NCBI GenBank assembly: GCA_030671645.1
Contig: DAOVHV010000044.1
Location: 1-7,375, forward strand
DNA length: 7,375 nt
Source: a bacterium
GTDB taxonomy: Bacteria; Bipolaricaulota; Bipolaricaulia; UBA7950; UBA9294
Direction: 5' to 3'
Shown here one piece after another: positions 5,574 to 7,375 of the stretch; the stretch's first letter is position 1, and each line of letters starts with the position of its first letter. A program made the translations under genes and the position numbers. The notes beneath the pieces are model-generated. The model was not told where the DNA came from. It saw nothing but the letters and a program-made list of their open reading frames with translations, and made no database searches.

Positions 5574-7367
5574 TTAGCGCTCGACCTCTTCGAGAATAAA
5601 GACTTCTAAGCGATCACCGATTTGCACGTCGTTGAAGTCGCGAATTCGGATACCACATTCACGCCCGGCTTGGACTTCGCGGACATCGTCCTCAAAGCGT
5701 CGAAGCGAGGCGATTTCACCGGCGAATACCTCGGTGCCGTTGCGGATCACGCGGACCTGTCCACGTCGCTCCACGCGACCATCCGCCACATAACAACCGG
5801 CGATCATTCCGGCGGGGGCCTTAAACGTATCTCGCACCTCGGCAGTTCCCAGGGATGTTTCTTCAAACGCGGGCCCCAGCTGACGCTTCAACGCGCTTTC
5901 GATCTCGTCGACAAGGTCGTAGATAATTTCGAACAACAGCAGCGGGATCCCCTCACGCTCAGCCAGCTTAACGGCCTTGGAATCTGCTGTCACACCAAAA
6001 CCAACCGCCAGGCATTCTTCATTGACTGTCGAAGCAAGCATGATGTCCGATTCGGAGATGTTTCCGACTCCTGACAACAGAACCTCCAGCTCCACTCCTT
6101 CGACGTCAAGTGCGTCGATCTCCCGGCGCGCAGCTTCCAAACCTCCTGTGGACGCCGCCTTCAAGATCACTTTGAGCTTGGCCGTTTCTTCCTTCTGGGC
6201 AAACAGATCGTCGAGCGTCCTAACTTGGGGTGCGGCCTTAGGCCGTTGATCCCGCTCGTGTTGCTGCGCCCACTTTTTGGCCTCTCCTTGATTCTTGGCG
6301 ACCTCAATCTGCATACCCACTTCGGGCACTTCAGAGAATCCAAGCACGGCAACTGCCTCGCCCGGTAATGCCTCGTTCACGCGATTGCCACTTCCATCCA
6401 ACAGCGCCTTGATGCGGCCTTGCACCGCTCCTGCCACGATCCAGTCCTTAACGCGGAGGGTTCCGTCACGGATTATGGCGGTCGCCACGGGACCTTGGCC
6501 GGTGGCAAGATGAGATTCGATAATCACAGCTTCAACAGGATTTTGGGGATCCGCTCTCAGATCGCCCATTTCCGCCACCAGCAGAATCATCTCCAGCAGT
6601 TCGTCGATGTTCTGCCCCTCTAATGCCGATACTTCGACAGTAATCGTGTCTCCGCCCCAGGCCTCGGGCATCAATCCGTGTTGCGCCAGATCGTTGATGA
6701 CCTTGCTGATATCGGCATTGGCCTTGTCGATTTTGTTGATGGCCACGATCATCGGAACTTCGGCGGCCTTGATGTGGTCGATGGCCTCCACCGTCTGCGC
6801 CATCACGCCGTCATCGGCGGCCACTACCAAGATCGCGATGTCTGTAACTTGCGCGCCGCGTGCGCGCATGCCGGTAAACGCTTTGTGCCCGGGTGTGTCA
6901 ATAAACGTAATCTTCTGGCCGTGTAGTTCCGCCTGATAGGCCGCGATGCCTTGAGTAATCCCGCCCGCTTCTTTGGAGGCAAGATGGGATTCACGAATGG
7001 CATCCAATAGCGTGGTTTTCCCGTGATCGATGTGTCCCAACACCGAAACGATGGGAGAGCGAACGTCCCCCTGTGCGGATGCCGGCGACTTCTTTGATTC
7101 ACTGAGCTTCACGGGCACTTTCCCCGCCACGGTAGCTGTCTCAGCCTCCGATGTCACCTCCAATTCCGTCTGAGAAGTCGGAGTCTCGACAACTGTCTCT
7201 TCCTCCTCTTCATAGAGGTGAACGATCAGAGTATATTCCTCATCGTCTACGGAATTGGCCGCCTTGAGCCCAGGCATACCCATTTCTTCAAGTTTGGCTA
7301 TCAGTTCTTTGCTCGAAATCTCAAGCTCGCGAGCAATTTCGTAGATTCTTTTCTTTGACAACGGCAT
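5574..7367 (-). CDS. infB: Translation initiation factor IF-2
   Basis: IF-2 is the GTPase that brings fMet-tRNA to the 30S subunit and promotes 50S joining. At 597 residues it is at the short end for bacteria. An IF2_N domain (about 1-50, KKRIYEIARELEISSKELIAKL) is followed by a short Glu/Thr/Ser-rich linker (51-103). The G domain has G1 GHIDHGKT (111-118), switch I EAGGITQG (133-140), G3 DTPGH (157-161), G4 NKID (211-214) and G5 SAL (247-249). Domains II and III follow (LSGVGNISESDIMLA, IIYDLVDEIESAL). The fMet-tRNA-binding C-terminal domain has AGCYVADGRV, SLRRFEDDVREVQAGRECGI and FNDVQIGDRLE. Catalytic histidines in DHGKT and DTPGH are kept. Oddities: the near-invariant switch I GITQHIGAY reads GITQGIAAY, and the usual domain III KADVQGS reads KAASTGG. 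ATG 7367 keeps the IF2_N domain complete and is preceded by AAGAGAGG at the window edge. Confidence 0.97.
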   Translation of the reverse strand: MPLSKKRIYEIARELEISSKELIAKLEEMGMPGLKAANSVDDEEYTLIVHLYEEEEETVVETPTSQTELEVTSEAETATVAGKVPVKLSESKKSPASAQGDVRSPIVSVLGHIDHGKTTLLDAIRESHLASKEAGGITQGIAAYQAELHGQKITFIDTPGHKAFTGMRARGAQVTDIAILVVAADDGVMAQTVEAIDHIKAAEVPMIVAINKIDKANADISKVINDLAQHGLMPEAWGGDTITVEVSALEGQNIDELLEMILLVAEMGDLRADPQNPVEAVIIESHLATGQGPVATAIIRDGTLRVKDWIVAGAVQGRIKALLDGSGNRVNEALPGEAVAVLGFSEVPEVGMQIEVAKNQGEAKKWAQQHERDQRPKAAPQVRTLDDLFAQKEETAKLKVILKAASTGGLEAARREIDALDVEGVELEVLLSGVGNISESDIMLASTVNEECLAVGFGVTADSKAVKLAEREGIPLLLFEIIYDLVDEIESALKRQLGPAFEETSLGTAEVRDTFKAPAGMIAGCYVADGRVERRGQVRVIRNGTEVFAGEIASLRRFEDDVREVQAGRECGIRIRDFNDVQIGDRLEVFILEEVER

Positions 7368-7375
7368 CCTCTCTT

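Overview
This is a chromosomal bacterial window. Every gene I can support lies on the minus strand, so transcription runs from high to low coordinates. The order in that direction is infB, a ylxP-like DUF503 gene, rbfA, a small membrane-protein gene, a broken formate-tetrahydrofolate ligase gene (fhs), a CCA-adding/poly(A) polymerase family gene, a HerA-like ATPase gene, and the 5' part of hpf, which runs off the left edge. Base composition is moderately GC-rich with no obvious foreign block. I cannot name the phylum. The infB-ylxP-rbfA order is a widespread bacterial arrangement, and the fhs remnant looks most like the form found in eukaryotic C1-tetrahydrofolate synthase and some bacteria.

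Right part (about 4280-7367): a tight translation cluster. infB and ylxP are 7 bases apart, ylxP and rbfA overlap by an ATGA, and the membrane-protein gene starts inside the 3' end of rbfA. This looks like one operon for initiation factor 2 and 30S maturation. The genes that often follow rbfA (truB, ribF, rpsO) are absent here.

Middle (3683-4252): the main discovery. The reading frame contains the N-terminal part of formate-tetrahydrofolate ligase joined directly to the extreme C-terminal motif of the same enzyme. Several hundred codons of the catalytic middle are missing. An amber stop sits where the family has Tyr (FIYPL to FI-stop-PL), the P-loop and nearby glycines are altered, and the original stop is lost. 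Its ribosome binding site is still intact. It is an internally deleted, decaying pseudogene inside an otherwise compact operon.

Left part (1-3663): a tRNA nucleotidyltransferase/HD-domain protein, then a HerA/FtsK-superfamily ATPase without the usual N-terminal HAS barrel, then hpf (ribosome hibernation factor, long form). hpf has its own near-consensus sigma-70 promoter with an extended -10, placed so close to the gene that the predicted transcript starts almost at the Shine-Dalgarno sequence.

Together the genes concern ribosome assembly, translation initiation, tRNA/RNA 3'-end processing and ribosome hibernation. I saw no mobile element, CRISPR array, tRNA, rRNA or convincing intrinsic terminator. 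No stretch over 300 bases lacks a gene or gene remnant.
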